64,000 nt of DNA from Phocaeicola paurosaccharolyticus JCM 15092 (lineage in GTDB: Bacteria > Bacteroidota > Bacteroidia > Bacteroidales > Bacteroidaceae), in contig NZ_BAJR01000010.1 in assembly GCF_000613805.1 (NCBI RefSeq), forward strand, positions 26,937 to 90,936. The letters are read 5' to 3'. Of this stretch, positions 1 to 8,572 are shown one piece after another. Under the pieces are notes generated by a model. That model ran no database searches. It was not told the DNA's origin and saw only the letters and a list, made by a program, of their open reading frames with translations. A program made the position numbers and the translations under genes. Numbering within the stretch: the first letter of the stretch is position 1; each line of letters starts with the position of its first letter.

Positions 1-1375
1 CTGTTGCCAACGAATAATTCAAATCAAGTTCCAGATTATCAGCAATTTTAGAAGTGTTGCGAATAGTTACATTATAACGGTCAAAGTCATTATTATGAAT
101 TAAACCTGTCGCATTAGTAACACCTAATGAGAGATAAGTTTGATTTCTTTCGTTTCCTGAAGATATACTAACATTGTTTGAGATGTTTGCCCCTGTCTGG
201 AAAAAGTCATTAGGGTCATAAGAACTTGGTGTAGAAAGTTTACTTCCCCAACTATCAAATGAACCTGGTGAAGAAGTGCCATAAGTATTTTGGAACTTAT
301 GAGTTACAAAAGGACGTGAGAATTGGAAACTACCACTGTATGTAACATCAACACGGCCTTGCTGCCCTTTCTTTGTAGTTATCAATATAACACCGTTAGC
401 TGCATCAGAACCATAGAGCGATGCAGCTGAAGGGCCACTCAATACAGAGATTGATTCAATATCATTAGGGTTTATATTTGAAGCTGCATCACCTGTAGAA
501 CCTGAACCAGAGTACATATCTGTAGGCTGAACCGACTGAATATTTGACATTGGAACACCATCAATCACATAAAGGACATTGCTGTTGCCATTTATTGACT
601 TCACACCACGCATTACCACACGTGTTTGTGCACCAACACCTGCAGCACTTTGGCTGAATTGTACACCGGCAACCTTACCATTGAGTGTGTTTACGAAATT
701 GGCATCCTGCACCTTTGAAACAGCATCATTATTTAGCTGTTGAACATTATAAGAAAGAGATTTAGCCTCTTTTTTGATACCGAGCGCAGTTACAACCACC
801 TCTGATAGAACTTTTGAATCCTCCTGCAACTTAATATTGAGATGTGTTCCTGTAAATTTTACATTCACGGGTTTATATCCTATATAAGATATAGTGATTT
901 CATTTCCCACCGGCACATTTTCAAGCGTGAATTCACCGTCGAGATTGGTTATTGTCCCTGCTGCAGGATTGTTCTTCTCTGAAACATTGGCACCGATAAT
1001 AGCTTCTCCAGTTTCATCTTTTACCACGCCAGTAAGCTTTTTTCTCTGAGTAGGTTGCTTGACACTTTCTTTTTTTGTAAGATAGATAGTGTTGTTCTTT
1101 ACTTCGTAAGCAATGTTCAAGTTTGTAAATAAAGCATGCAGAGCCTGTTCTAAAGGCTTTTTCTGTACCTCAATAGAAACTTTTTGATTTACATTGACAT
1201 ACTCATCACTGTAAGCGAGTGAGTAACCTGTTTGAGATTTAATAGCGGAAAGTACAGTCTCAAGCTTTTTCTGTTTGAAATTCAGTGACACGTCTTGTGC
1301 CCATCCTGATGCTGTAATACCGCCAAGAAGTAGTGCGATTGTTAATAATCGTCGCGTCTTTAGGTTTACTTTCAT
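1..1375 (-). CDS. SusC/RagA-family TonB-linked outer membrane receptor, N-terminal part
   Basis: Partial gene; it starts at 1375 (ATG) and runs off the left edge, so only about 458 residues are seen. An N-terminal signal peptide ends near SGWAQ. A secretin/TonB short N-terminal (STN) domain follows at about residues 25-100, then a CarboxypepD_reg-like beta-sandwich at about 110-190 (KLTGVVKDETGEAIIGANV), the typical SusC linker VVVTALGIKKEAKSLSY, and a plug domain with VLYVIDGVP and SLYGSDAANGVILITTKKG. SusC proteins import glycans or other large nutrients through the outer membrane with a SusD lipoprotein, which would lie beyond the edge. The STN domain and the adjacent FecR and ECF sigma genes indicate that the receptor also signals to its own transcription. 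The substrate cannot be told from this part. Confidence 0.95.
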   Translation of the reverse strand, partial: MKVNLKTRRLLTIALLLGGITASGWAQDVSLNFKQKKLETVLSAIKSQTGYSLAYSDEYVNVNQKVSIEVQKKPLEQALHALFTNLNIAYEVKNNTIYLTKKESVKQPTQRKKLTGVVKDETGEAIIGANVSEKNNPAAGTITNLDGEFTLENVPVGNEITISYIGYKPVNVKFTGTHLNIKLQEDSKVLSEVVVTALGIKKEAKSLSYNVQQLNNDAVSKVQDANFVNTLNGKVAGVQFSQSAAGVGAQTRVVMRGVKSINGNSNVLYVIDGVPMSNIQSVQPTDMYSGSGSTGDAASNINPNDIESISVLSGPSAASLYGSDAANGVILITTKKGQQGRVDVTYSGSFQFSRPFVTHKFQNTYGTSSPGSFDSWGSKLSTPSSYDPNDFFQTGANISNNVSISSGNERNQTYLSLGVTNATGLIHNNDFDRYNVTIRNTSKIADNLELDLNYSLAT

Positions 1376-1526
1376 TTTAGTTTTTATTAGATTAATTTAA
1401 AGCAAAGGTCAATTAAGACTTCATTTATATACAATACACTTATGTTACTAAAAGGTATGAGGTGTATCGAAAAAAATAGAGAAAAATTTATTTTTTCTCT
1501 ATTTTTGATGGTAATCAGACTTGATT

Positions 1527-2519
1527 TTATTTTGCAGTTGACACCTTATATGCATCATTATCTTGCATAGTGAATTTTATGCTCGAAACATACTCAAGAT
1601 CCTTGAGAATATCTTCTATATGCCTTTTCGATGTGGATATAGTAAATCTTACATTCTGGACATCGTTTGTTATATTTGTAAATGATACTCCGTATTGACG
1701 AGTCAATGTATTAAGTATATCCTTCAAAGGAGTCTTATAGAAATTAAGTGATGAAGTACGCCATGCAGTTACAGATTGAGTATCCTGCATCTTCTCAACA
1801 GAATATTTTCCTGATAATCTATTATATATAATATACTCCTTTGGCTTTAATACGGCATTAACAGATATATCATTTTTTAAGGCTACAGATCCCTCGTCAA
1901 GGCAGACATTTACCAACTTGTCCTGTCCGTATGCTTTGACATTAAATTTTGTTCCAGTAACCTCTACATAAATTCCGTTCAGATTAACTCTGAAAGGTCT
2001 GAATCTTTCTTTGTTAACTTCAAAATAGGCCTCTCCATTTAGTGCTACATTCCTGCTTGTTAATTCAAATTTCTTTGGATAGCGGAACTTTGTACCCGAA
2101 TTCAAGTGTACGATAGAACCATCCTGCAGAATTATCCTCATTTGCTCTCCGTATGGGACATTCAATTCAGCATATTCCGTTGGTTCCAAAATGCCGGTCT
2201 GATTTACAACATAACCCAATGTAGCAGCCATGAATATAAATGGAATTGCTACAGCAGCAATCCACTTCCATAGTCTTGATTTTTTCTTATTTTCAATAAT
2301 ACTTTCAATAAACCTCTCCTTCATTCTTTCAGATGGAATCTCTTCATTATGTATATCAAGTATATCCAACAACTCATCCAGATAAGCTTCTTTGTTTATC
2401 TTATGCGACAAGAACTCCTGCCCCTTAGTCGTAGCGAACCATCGAGACACATTTTGTGCTTCTTCTTTTGTTGCTTTGTTTGAAAGAACCTTATCTATTA
2501 TTTCCTCTGTAATATTCAT
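1527..2519 (-). CDS. FecR-family anti-sigma factor
   Basis: 330 residues, a normal length for Bacteroidales FecR proteins. The N-terminal cytoplasmic part (1-80) should bind the sigma factor; one membrane segment lies at about 84-107 (WKWIAAVAIPFIFMAATLGY); the periplasmic FecR domain covers about 115-215 (PYGEQMRIILQDGSIVHLNSGT) and a DUF4974 domain the C-terminus (about 255-325, NFYKTPLKDILNTLTRQYGV), which mirrors the STN fold of the receptor. Known role of the family: it receives the signal from the STN domain of a TonB-linked receptor and releases the ECF sigma factor. It sits between sigma factor and receptor, all on the same strand, which supports one signalling unit. Confidence 0.94.
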   Translation of the reverse strand: MNITEEIIDKVLSNKATKEEAQNVSRWFATTKGQEFLSHKINKEAYLDELLDILDIHNEEIPSERMKERFIESIIENKKKSRLWKWIAAVAIPFIFMAATLGYVVNQTGILEPTEYAELNVPYGEQMRIILQDGSIVHLNSGTKFRYPKKFELTSRNVALNGEAYFEVNKERFRPFRVNLNGIYVEVTGTKFNVKAYGQDKLVNVCLDEGSVALKNDISVNAVLKPKEYIIYNRLSGKYSVEKMQDTQSVTAWRTSSLNFYKTPLKDILNTLTRQYGVSFTNITNDVQNVRFTISTSKRHIEDILKDLEYVSSIKFTMQDNDAYKVSTAK

Positions 2520-2551
2520 CTGCTCTTAATACCTTATATATACAATACATT

Positions 2552-3097
2552 TCAACACGATAAAAGTATGATTAACATAATCTTCTCAATACTCATTCTT
2601 AACATTTTTATAGCTTGTGTATAATGTGATTTCACCGTAGGAACTGATATATTCATATTCTCAGCTATTTCCTGATTGCTCATCCCTTTTTGAATCTTTA
2701 ACAAGCATACCTTCTTTTGCTGTTGAGGCAAGTCCTTGATAATCTTCAATAAATAACTTCTGAAATCTGTTTCCTCTACTATATCTACGAAATCGTAATC
2801 TTCACTTGCACTTGCCTGTGAAATTTCATAGTTCTTTTCTATTATAATATTTCTATGCTTTATTTCATTTAATATATGATTCTTCAGAATTGTAACAAGC
2901 AAGGACTTTATATTTCTCTCACTGTCAATATTGTCCCTTTGCTCCCATAGTTTCATGAATGTGTATTGAACAGCATCTTCTGCCTCATCATTTGACTTAA
3001 GATAACGATAAGCAAGTACATACAGAAGTCTGTTGTACTGGTCGAATATCTGTTCGAACATTCTGTTATCATTATGTTTGAGTCTGTATATCGGCAT
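2552..3097 (-). CDS. ECF RNA polymerase sigma factor (Bacteroidetes FecI-like)
   Basis: 181 residues with region 2 at about 15-80 (FDQYNRLLYVLAYRYLKSNDEAEDAVQYTFMKLWE in outline; the DEAEDAVQ part is the usual signature) and region 4 at about 115-170 (LPQQQKKVCLLKIQKGMSNQEIAENMNISVPTVK in outline), the helix-turn-helix that reads the -35 element. It has no region 3, as expected for an ECF factor. FecR begins 32 bp downstream on the same strand, so the two are probably cotranscribed and the sigma factor is held inactive by FecR until the SusC receptor is engaged. A later in-frame Met (MFEQIFDQY) at residue 13 is an alternative start. Confidence 0.95.
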   Translation of the reverse strand: MPIYRLKHNDNRMFEQIFDQYNRLLYVLAYRYLKSNDEAEDAVQYTFMKLWEQRDNIDSERNIKSLLVTILKNHILNEIKHRNIIIEKNYEISQASASEDYDFVDIVEETDFRSYLLKIIKDLPQQQKKVCLLKIQKGMSNQEIAENMNISVPTVKSHYTQAIKMLRMSIEKIMLIILLSC

Positions 3098-3179
3098 AAT
3101 TATAATATTATCATATCGTACATATTAAGCCTAGAATATATTATATAAGTTTTTTAAAATATTTAATTAAACTTGGTCA

Positions 3180-3187
3180 CAAAGTTA
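3180..3187 (-). promoter_or_regulatory. Candidate -7 box (TAACTTTG) for the sigma/FecR genes
   Basis: On the minus strand this reads TAACTTTG, a match to the Bacteroides -7 consensus TAnnTTTG, 83 bp before the sigma-factor start. No good -33 TTTG was found at the usual spacing, so support is moderate. Confidence 0.35.
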
Positions 3188-3415
3188 TTATTTTTATTTA
3201 ATGCGTATCTTTTATATTAGGATAAAAAATCGCTTCATCAGGGAAATGTTACATAACCAATCAATTGTTGTGGGAATCGTTAATATCTATTCCGATGAAT
3301 TTTTTTCGGCAGGAATCTATTCTAGCAAAGACAGTTGGGGCTTGAATACTTGTGAATGGAATGTCATTGTCCAAAAATAGAGGAGAGCATTAAATGTGGG
3401 GTACAATTTTTAAAT

Positions 3416-3449
3416 AACCGCTAGTGAGTAGATTTACTCACTAGCGGTT
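3416..3449. terminator. Perfect 15-bp inverted repeat
   Basis: AACCGCTAGTGAGTA is followed by a 4-base loop and its exact reverse complement. It lies in the gene-free stretch 3098-3567 between the sigma factor and ssrA. On the minus strand it is followed only by a weak A/T run, so it could be a second terminator behind ssrA or a protein site. The rest of this 470-bp stretch holds the sigma promoter, the ssrA terminator and one 44-codon open frame (3246-3380, plus strand) discussed under findings. Confidence 0.5.
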
Positions 3450-3502
3450 ACTCACCAATAATATAGGTTAAAATGAACTATTATGAATAATATGGCAAAA
3501 GA

Positions 3503-3535
3503 AAAATCGCATAAACCATTGATTTATGCGATTTT
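3503..3535 (-). terminator. Terminator of ssrA
   Basis: Stem AAAATCGCATAAA / TTTATGCGATTTT with a 7-base loop, starting 33 bp beyond the tmRNA 3' end. A/T runs on both sides make it a possible bidirectional terminator. Confidence 0.75.
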
Positions 3536-3567
3536 AATTTGTTTTTGATTCAAAAAAATACTTTAAA

Positions 3568-3963
3568 GGTGGAGCTGGAGGGAGTCGAACCCTCGTCCAA
3601 ACAAGAAAGCCATATGCTTTCTACATGCTTATCTTCGCTTTGATTTTCGTGGAAAGGCAAGACCGAAGCTACCAACCTATCCCTTATCCTCTAAAGTTTC
3701 ATAAAGATCACAAGAAAAGACCTTTACTATTCCCGAATTTACTGCACCACTTGATCAAACGCTTCGGAACAAGAGCTTTTGAGTGATGTCTCGTCTCTAT
3801 CACTATGATAGAAATAAAGTTAATCTACTATACTTCGATTAAGCAGCGAGAGCATAAGATTCGTTGCCAGATAAAATTTTGAAAACTGGGATTATAGTGC
3901 CAATCAACCACGCACTGCATGCTTACATACCACTTTAGCTTGCTGTCAAATCCAGTCAACCCC
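3568..3963 (-). ncRNA. ssrA: Transfer-messenger RNA (tmRNA)
   Basis: The 5' end (GGGGTTGACTGGATTTGAC) and 3' end (GGACGAGGGTTCGACTCCC, then CAGCTCCACC) form the tRNA-like acceptor: 5' GGGGUUG pairs with 3' CAGCUCC, including two G-U pairs. The T-loop GTTCGA(C)TCCC is standard. The tag frame at 3868-3839 reads GGC AAC GAA TCT TAT GCT CTC GCT GCT TAA, giving GNESYALAA, in line with other Bacteroidales tags. The genome encodes ACC and then T, so the last A of CCA must be added after transcription. tmRNA rescues stalled ribosomes with SmpB and marks the products for proteolysis. The length of about 396 nt is normal for a one-piece tmRNA. Confidence 0.97.
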
Positions 3964-4009
3964 TTGATTGAATCTTTATCAACAGTATACTATAGTTAGT
4001 ATCTGGGTG

Positions 4010-4017
4010 CAAATATA
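4010..4017 (-). promoter_or_regulatory. Candidate -7 box (TATATTTG) of ssrA
   Basis: The minus strand reads TATATTTG, matching TAnnTTTG, about 47 bp before the mature 5' end of tmRNA. This leaves room for a leader removed by RNase P. No TTTG -33 box is evident. Confidence 0.5.
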
Positions 4018-4040
4018 TGAAATTAAATTGATTCGTTATA

Positions 4041-4085
4041 AGGTGCACAGATTATTATAACTATAATTTAATAATCTGTACACCT
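4041..4085 (-). terminator. Terminator behind guaD
   Basis: AGGTGCACAGATTATTA and TAATAATCTGTACACCT form a 17-bp stem with one mismatch, just after the guaD stop and before the ssrA promoter; TTATAA follows on the minus strand. Confidence 0.6.
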
Positions 4086-4092
4086 CTATTGG

Positions 4093-4563
4093 TCAATATT
4101 CTGTCTTATCCTCTTTTACTTCCCATTGCCTGAATGCTTCCATAGCTTCTTCCGATAGGAGTTGTTGAGAAGATAATTTTCTATCTGCGGGCTTAAGGTC
4201 TATTTCATCATAGATGAATGAGTCATCGAATCCGATGTCCTTGGCATCTGTTTTTGTATTGCCATAGTATATCTTATCAAGATGAGCCCAGTAGATTGCT
4301 CCAAGACACATAGGACATGGTTCGCATGAGGTATAGATCTCATAGCCTGAAAGATCAAAAGTACCTAATTTTTCGCATGCATTTCTTATAGCCATAACTT
4401 CGGCGTGAGCAGTTGGATCGCAGTTATGAGTAACACGGTTTGTTCCTGTAGATAATATTTCACCATCTTTTGCTATAACTGCACCGAAAGGTCCTCCGCC
4501 ATTTTTAACATTCTCTATTGAAAGGGCTATTGCCTTGCGCATTAATTCTTCTTTTGTAAACAT
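4093..4563 (-). CDS. guaD: Guanine deaminase, cytidine-deaminase fold
   Basis: 156 residues, the length of Bacillus subtilis GuaD. The zinc site is complete: H53 and the proton-shuttle E55 in PTAHAEV, and C83 and C86 in SCEPCPMC. The C-terminal Tyr (…DKTEY) that closes over guanine in the GuaD dimer is present, which favours guanine deaminase (guanine to xanthine plus ammonia) over tRNA adenosine deaminase TadA. The other clue is DPTAHAE/GFDDSFIY, shared with GuaD. I chose the ATG at 4563; a GTG directly before it at 4566 would add one residue. The gene follows the manA stop by 3 bp, so both are in one transcript. Confidence 0.9.
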   Translation of the reverse strand: MFTKEELMRKAIALSIENVKNGGGPFGAVIAKDGEILSTGTNRVTHNCDPTAHAEVMAIRNACEKLGTFDLSGYEIYTSCEPCPMCLGAIYWAHLDKIYYGNTKTDAKDIGFDDSFIYDEIDLKPADRKLSSQQLLSEEAMEAFRQWEVKEDKTEY

Positions 4564-4566
4564 CAC

Positions 4567-5538
4567 TTAAACGTAAGTTTCTAGGAATTTAACATTACTC
4601 TCTACCTCTACCTTTACCTCTTTTGTTGTTGCAGGGAAGAGAACAGACTCACCGGAATGAAGTGGGAGAGTGTTTCCTTCATTATCCTTTATGGTGCAAC
4701 CTCCTTCCATACAGATAAATATAACAAATGAGTCAAGCTCACTATAGTCCATTGTCATATTTTCAGTCAGGTCATATACAGAAGTTGTAAAGTAAGAACA
4801 CTGAACTAGCTCTACCGGTTCATTCTTGATAGGTGTGTAGCTTGTACGATAATCTTCCTGAACAGAATAGTCTATAGCATCTTTCGAGAGTTCTGTATGT
4901 AGCTCTCTTGTATTTCCATTTTTATCTTTTCTATTGAAATCGTATATGCGATATGTTATATTTGAGGTCTGTTGAATCTCAGCAATGAAACAACCTGCTC
5001 CGATACTGTGAATTCTCCCAGCAGGCAAGAAGAATACATCTCCCGGCTTAACAGCATAGTCTGCCAGTGCATCGCATATTGTATTATCCTCAATCATCTG
5101 AGAATACTGTTCAGGTGTGATATTTTTACTTAATCCAGAACGGAGGTGAGCCTTTCCTTGCCCATTGTCAATAACATACCACATCTCTGTCTTACCCATT
5201 GAGTTATGACGCTCTTTTGCCAGCTTGTCATCAGGATGAACCTGTATAGAGAGGTCATCGTTGGCATCGATAAACTTTATAAGTAGTGGGAATGTGTTGC
5301 CAAAACGTTCGTAGTTACTCTTTCCTACAAACTTACCTTTAAACTCTTTTACAAGTTCACTAAGACGTTTGCCTTTATATTCACCTTCAGAAACAACAGA
5401 CTCATCGCCTTGGACATCAGATATTTCCCAGCTTTCGCCTACCTGCTCTTGTTTGATATCTATATTTTTAAAAGGGATTATTTTATCACCTCCCCAGATG
5501 GTTGACTTTAAAATCGGGTCAAATTTTATTGGATACAT
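4567..5538 (-). CDS. manA: Mannose-6-phosphate isomerase, class I
   Basis: 323 residues from the ATG at 5538 (MYPIKFDPILKSTIWGG); the frame stays open for 19 more codons upstream, but those are not conserved-looking and would place the promoter inside the gene. The cupin zinc-binding motif QVHPDD and the catalytic region with FFLPAGRIHSIGAG are present. The enzyme interconverts mannose 6-phosphate and fructose 6-phosphate in the cytoplasm and feeds GDP-mannose and GDP-fucose synthesis for surface glycans. Short bacterial type of about 315-325 residues. It is followed at once by guaD. Confidence 0.95.
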   Translation of the reverse strand: MYPIKFDPILKSTIWGGDKIIPFKNIDIKQEQVGESWEISDVQGDESVVSEGEYKGKRLSELVKEFKGKFVGKSNYERFGNTFPLLIKFIDANDDLSIQVHPDDKLAKERHNSMGKTEMWYVIDNGQGKAHLRSGLSKNITPEQYSQMIEDNTICDALADYAVKPGDVFFLPAGRIHSIGAGCFIAEIQQTSNITYRIYDFNRKDKNGNTRELHTELSKDAIDYSVQEDYRTSYTPIKNEPVELVQCSYFTTSVYDLTENMTMDYSELDSFVIFICMEGGCTIKDNEGNTLPLHSGESVLFPATTKEVKVEVESNVKFLETYV

Positions 5539-5561
5539 ATTAATTATTTTAGGTTCAAATA

Positions 5562-5569
5562 CAAAAATA
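5562..5569 (-). promoter_or_regulatory. Candidate -7 box (TATTTTTG) for manA-guaD
   Basis: Minus-strand match to TAnnTTTG 24 bp before the chosen manA ATG. It supports the internal start at 5538, because the longer frame would begin upstream of this promoter. Confidence 0.5.
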
Positions 5570-5604
5570 GTCAGAATAAGCAATTCCCTATTCATTTATT
5601 CTTC

Positions 5605-5612
5605 TATTTTTG
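5605..5612 (+). promoter_or_regulatory. Candidate -7 box (TATTTTTG) for the thioredoxin-like gene
   Basis: Plus-strand match to TAnnTTTG 50 bp before the ATG at 5662. It is divergent from the manA promoter 36 bp away. Confidence 0.5.
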
Positions 5613-5661
5613 CAAACTTAACAACAGCTTTAGAATTAATTATAAGATAAATAGAAATAAA

Positions 5662-6741
5662 ATGAACCGTAAATTATTATCAATAGGATTAATGTCAACT
5701 TTGACATTATTGAGTTCTGTAAATTTGTACGGATACGAGATAAAAGGTAAAATAGCCTCTTCTCTTAGTGGCGTAGATGGTAAATATGTATATATATTGC
5801 CTATCGGTGCTAAAGGGCTTAATGAGGTCATTGACAGTGCAAAAATAAGTAACAACTCTTTTATTCTCTCTGGAGCCGATAAAGGTGAGATGATGTGTAG
5901 ACTATTTATTCAGGACATGGCTCCCGGGAAAACTTATTCACCATCTTTTCTTTTGGAAAAGGGAAACTTAGTAGCTACTCTTGATACATTTTCATATGTA
6001 AATGGTACTCCGGAAAATGATGCTTTTAGTGCATTAATGAAGAAGGTTGAAGATACTCAGACTAAGTTGTCCGCTATTCCCAAAGATGCTGATACCGATA
6101 AGAAATATGAGGAAATTATTAAAGAGTTGAACGGTGAAGCATATAAATATATTCTTGCTAATCCAACTAAGCTTACAGCAGCTAAACTCTTTACTGATTT
6201 AAGATATGATCTCACTGAGGCTGAACAGGAGGAGATACTTGCTGTAGCAGATGCTAAGTTCATGTCTTTCCCTGGTGTATCGTCTATTAAGGAACACCTT
6301 GAGGTATTGAAGAATGTTGCTCCTGGAAAGAAGTTCATTGATTTTGAAATGGCTGATTCTGAAGGTAAGCTACACAAGATTTCTGAATATATAGGTAAGG
6401 GAAAAGTTGTCCTTCTTGACTTCTGGGCATCATGGTGCGGACCTTGCATGCGTGAGGTGCCAAGCATAAAGAAGATCTATGATAAGTATAAAGATAAAGG
6501 ATTCGAGATTGTAGGCATCTCTTTCGATAATAAGAAGGAAAATTGGATGAAGGCAAGAACAGACAAAAATATGAACTGGATTCATCTCTCAGACATTAAG
6601 GGATGGAAGTCACTTGCAGCTCCTATGTATGGTGTTAACAGTATACCATGTACTTTACTTATCGACAAAGATGGCACTATACTACAGCGTAATATATTTG
6701 GTGATGAACTTGAAGGTAAGTTGGCAGAACTCTTGAAATAG
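5662..6741 (+). CDS. TlpA-like periplasmic thioredoxin with N-terminal DUF4369 domain
   Basis: 359 residues. A signal peptide (MNRKLLSIGLMSTLTLLSSVNLYG) sends it to the periplasm. Residues about 25-130 resemble the beta-sandwich DUF4369 domain common in Bacteroidetes; a helical linker follows; residues about 225-359 form a TlpA/ResA-type thioredoxin domain with active site W258-C259-G260-P261-C262 and a cis-Pro region (NSIPCTLLIDKDG). The likely role is thiol-disulfide exchange on exported proteins, for example reduction of cytochrome or other envelope cysteines; the actual partner is unknown. It is a single-gene unit with its own promoter and terminators. Confidence 0.9.
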   Translation: MNRKLLSIGLMSTLTLLSSVNLYGYEIKGKIASSLSGVDGKYVYILPIGAKGLNEVIDSAKISNNSFILSGADKGEMMCRLFIQDMAPGKTYSPSFLLEKGNLVATLDTFSYVNGTPENDAFSALMKKVEDTQTKLSAIPKDADTDKKYEEIIKELNGEAYKYILANPTKLTAAKLFTDLRYDLTEAEQEEILAVADAKFMSFPGVSSIKEHLEVLKNVAPGKKFIDFEMADSEGKLHKISEYIGKGKVVLLDFWASWCGPCMREVPSIKKIYDKYKDKGFEIVGISFDNKKENWMKARTDKNMNWIHLSDIKGWKSLAAPMYGVNSIPCTLLIDKDGTILQRNIFGDELEGKLAELLK

Positions 6742-6770
6742 AGATTTATTATTGCTATAACAGGTCCTAT

Positions 6771-6800
6771 AATAGCGTTACACTAAAAAATAACGCTATT
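6771..6800 (+). terminator. Terminator of the thioredoxin-like gene
   Basis: AATAGCGTTA and TAACGCTATT separated by 10 bases, followed by TTATTAT. Confidence 0.75.
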
Positions 6801-6824
6801 TTATTATGGGACACTAAATAATAA

Positions 6825-6858
6825 AAAGGGTTGTACTGTATAATAAGTATAACCCTTT
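6825..6858. terminator. Second hairpin between convergent genes
   Basis: AAAGGGTTGTACT pairs with AGTATAACCCTTT (13 bp, one G-T) over an 8-base loop. The A run on the left and T-rich right side suggest a bidirectional terminator. Confidence 0.6.
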
Positions 6859-6883
6859 ATTGTATAATGTTGGTTCATGTAAA

Positions 6884-6917
6884 TAGAAGGTGCATTATTA
6901 CTAATGAACACCTTCTA
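6884..6917 (-). terminator. Hairpin behind the beta-helix lipoprotein gene
   Basis: TAGAAGGTG and CACCTTCTA with a 16-base loop, 28 bp beyond the stop of the minus-strand gene. Weak T run; probably works with the neighbouring hairpin. Confidence 0.5.
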
Positions 6918-6944
6918 CAGACAATAAACTAAATAAGCCAACAA

Positions 6945-8495
6945 TCAATAATCACTATTGTTTGGATCGAAATTAGTCCATCCTTCCATCCAGTTGTCCG
7001 ATGCATTGAATGCTCCGATATAACTAACTTTATCGAACCCTGCTGAGAGAGCGGCATCGGTAAATGCTGCTGCATTAAGAATTGGACTTGCTGCAGATGG
7101 TTTGTAACTTACACCTACGTTAAGATTATCTTGAAGCAGAAGTTCATTTAACTGCTTAACTGCATTTCCTTTCTGAGCCTTGAAGAATGTTGATGAGTAT
7201 GATTCTTTAGTCGCATCAATCACAGTTTTTGTTGCTGCATCGTAAAGGTCATCAGTGTAACGTTTATTAGCATCGGAACCTGTTATTCCCATACCTGCAA
7301 ACCATACATTCTCTATTTTTAGATTTCCTGATTTAGCACTAGCTACTGTGTTACCCTTTTCACCGTCAATAATAATTCCGATAGGATAACCTATAGCCAT
7401 TGAGTTGAAACAGTTAAGTTTGCTTGAGCGTCTTATCTGCATTGCAGATTGGAACTTACCCAATGATGATCCGTTATTTGGATTAAAGCTACCTCCGTTT
7501 ATATATTCGTTTGTGTTTTGGAACCCACTATAAGCCATTGGACCTACAAAAGTTATGTTACTGAATGTAGCTGTTGTATAAGGCTCAACAGCTGAACCAT
7601 CAGCGCAGTTATCTGATTCGAAACCATTTGATTGTGATACGTCGGCAATTTTAGGGTCACGTACTGATAGACCGAATTGTACTTTTCCACTAAATCCGTT
7701 GTCTGTATCAAACTCATCATCCCATCCTTTGTATGCGATAATATATTTACAGTTTACAGATCCTCCGAACCATTCGTATGAATCATCGTTAGAATATGAT
7801 ACCTGAATATGGTCAACTTGAGTACCACTACCTACAGAACCGAAAGTGATACCGTTAATCTCTTTATCTGGCTGGAAAGGGAATCCTGCGAATTCAACAC
7901 GTACATAGCTTAATATACCAGAGTTGTCGGCTGGATCTGTTCCACCATGTGTACTACGTGGACCACCTTCTATCTGCATACCTTCCTTATTGTTCTGATT
8001 GTTTGGCGCTTTACCACAGATGATAAGTCCTCCCCAATCACCAGGCTTACGGCTACCCTTAGCCTGATTTGATGTAAATACAATTGGACTTGTCTGAGTT
8101 CCTTTTGCTATAAGTTTACCTCCACGCTCAACTATCAAAGCAGCTTGAGTCTGTTTGTCACCTTTTATTACAGTTCCAGGTTCTATAGTCAAAGTAGCTC
8201 CATTTGCAATGTATACCCATCCTTTAAGAATATATGTTCCTTTCTTAAGAGTCTGAGTGCCATTGAATACAAAGTTCTGGTCTCCGTTACCAATAACGTT
8301 TCCTGTTGGGGCCTCGTTTCCGGCTGTGTCGAATAGAATATGATTACAGCTTACGTGTCCTCCGTCTGTTCCGAAGATATATTCACTTTTTTCACCACCT
8401 CCACTGCTATCAGGGGCATTGTCACTGCTGCATGCTGCTAATCCACACATAAGAAGTGCAGAAAGAGCAAAACTCATTAATTTGTTAATTTCCAT
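6945..8495 (-). CDS. Surface lipoprotein with predicted right-handed beta-helix
   Basis: 516 residues. Signal peptide with lipobox (LLMCGLAAC, Cys at 22), followed by SSDNAPDSSGGGEK, a Ser/Asp/Gly-rich start typical of lipoproteins exported to the outer surface. The body has repeating short hydrophobic strands with Gly/Asn turns (GTYILKGWVYIANGATLTI, GTVIKGDKQTQAALIVERGG, NGITFGSVGSG), which I read as a parallel beta-helix. No catalytic site was recognised. It lies 77 bp behind a TonB-dependent receptor on the same strand, so it is probably the surface partner of that receptor in the way SusD partners SusC, though it is not SusD-like. Ligand unknown. Confidence 0.8.
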   Translation of the reverse strand: MEINKLMSFALSALLMCGLAACSSDNAPDSSGGGEKSEYIFGTDGGHVSCNHILFDTAGNEAPTGNVIGNGDQNFVFNGTQTLKKGTYILKGWVYIANGATLTIEPGTVIKGDKQTQAALIVERGGKLIAKGTQTSPIVFTSNQAKGSRKPGDWGGLIICGKAPNNQNNKEGMQIEGGPRSTHGGTDPADNSGILSYVRVEFAGFPFQPDKEINGITFGSVGSGTQVDHIQVSYSNDDSYEWFGGSVNCKYIIAYKGWDDEFDTDNGFSGKVQFGLSVRDPKIADVSQSNGFESDNCADGSAVEPYTTATFSNITFVGPMAYSGFQNTNEYINGGSFNPNNGSSLGKFQSAMQIRRSSKLNCFNSMAIGYPIGIIIDGEKGNTVASAKSGNLKIENVWFAGMGITGSDANKRYTDDLYDAATKTVIDATKESYSSTFFKAQKGNAVKQLNELLLQDNLNVGVSYKPSAASPILNAAAFTDAALSAGFDKVSYIGAFNASDNWMEGWTNFDPNNSDY

Positions 8496-8572
8496 TTTTT
8501 CTTAATTTATTAATAATGAAAAGCAAATACTATTTATCATTTATCTCTATTAGTAGATTGTATCTACTATCT

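Noticed and set aside
4093..4563. tRNA adenosine deaminase TadA
   Set aside because: Length, the DPTAHAE and GFDDSFIY motifs and the C-terminal Tyr fit guanine deaminase better.
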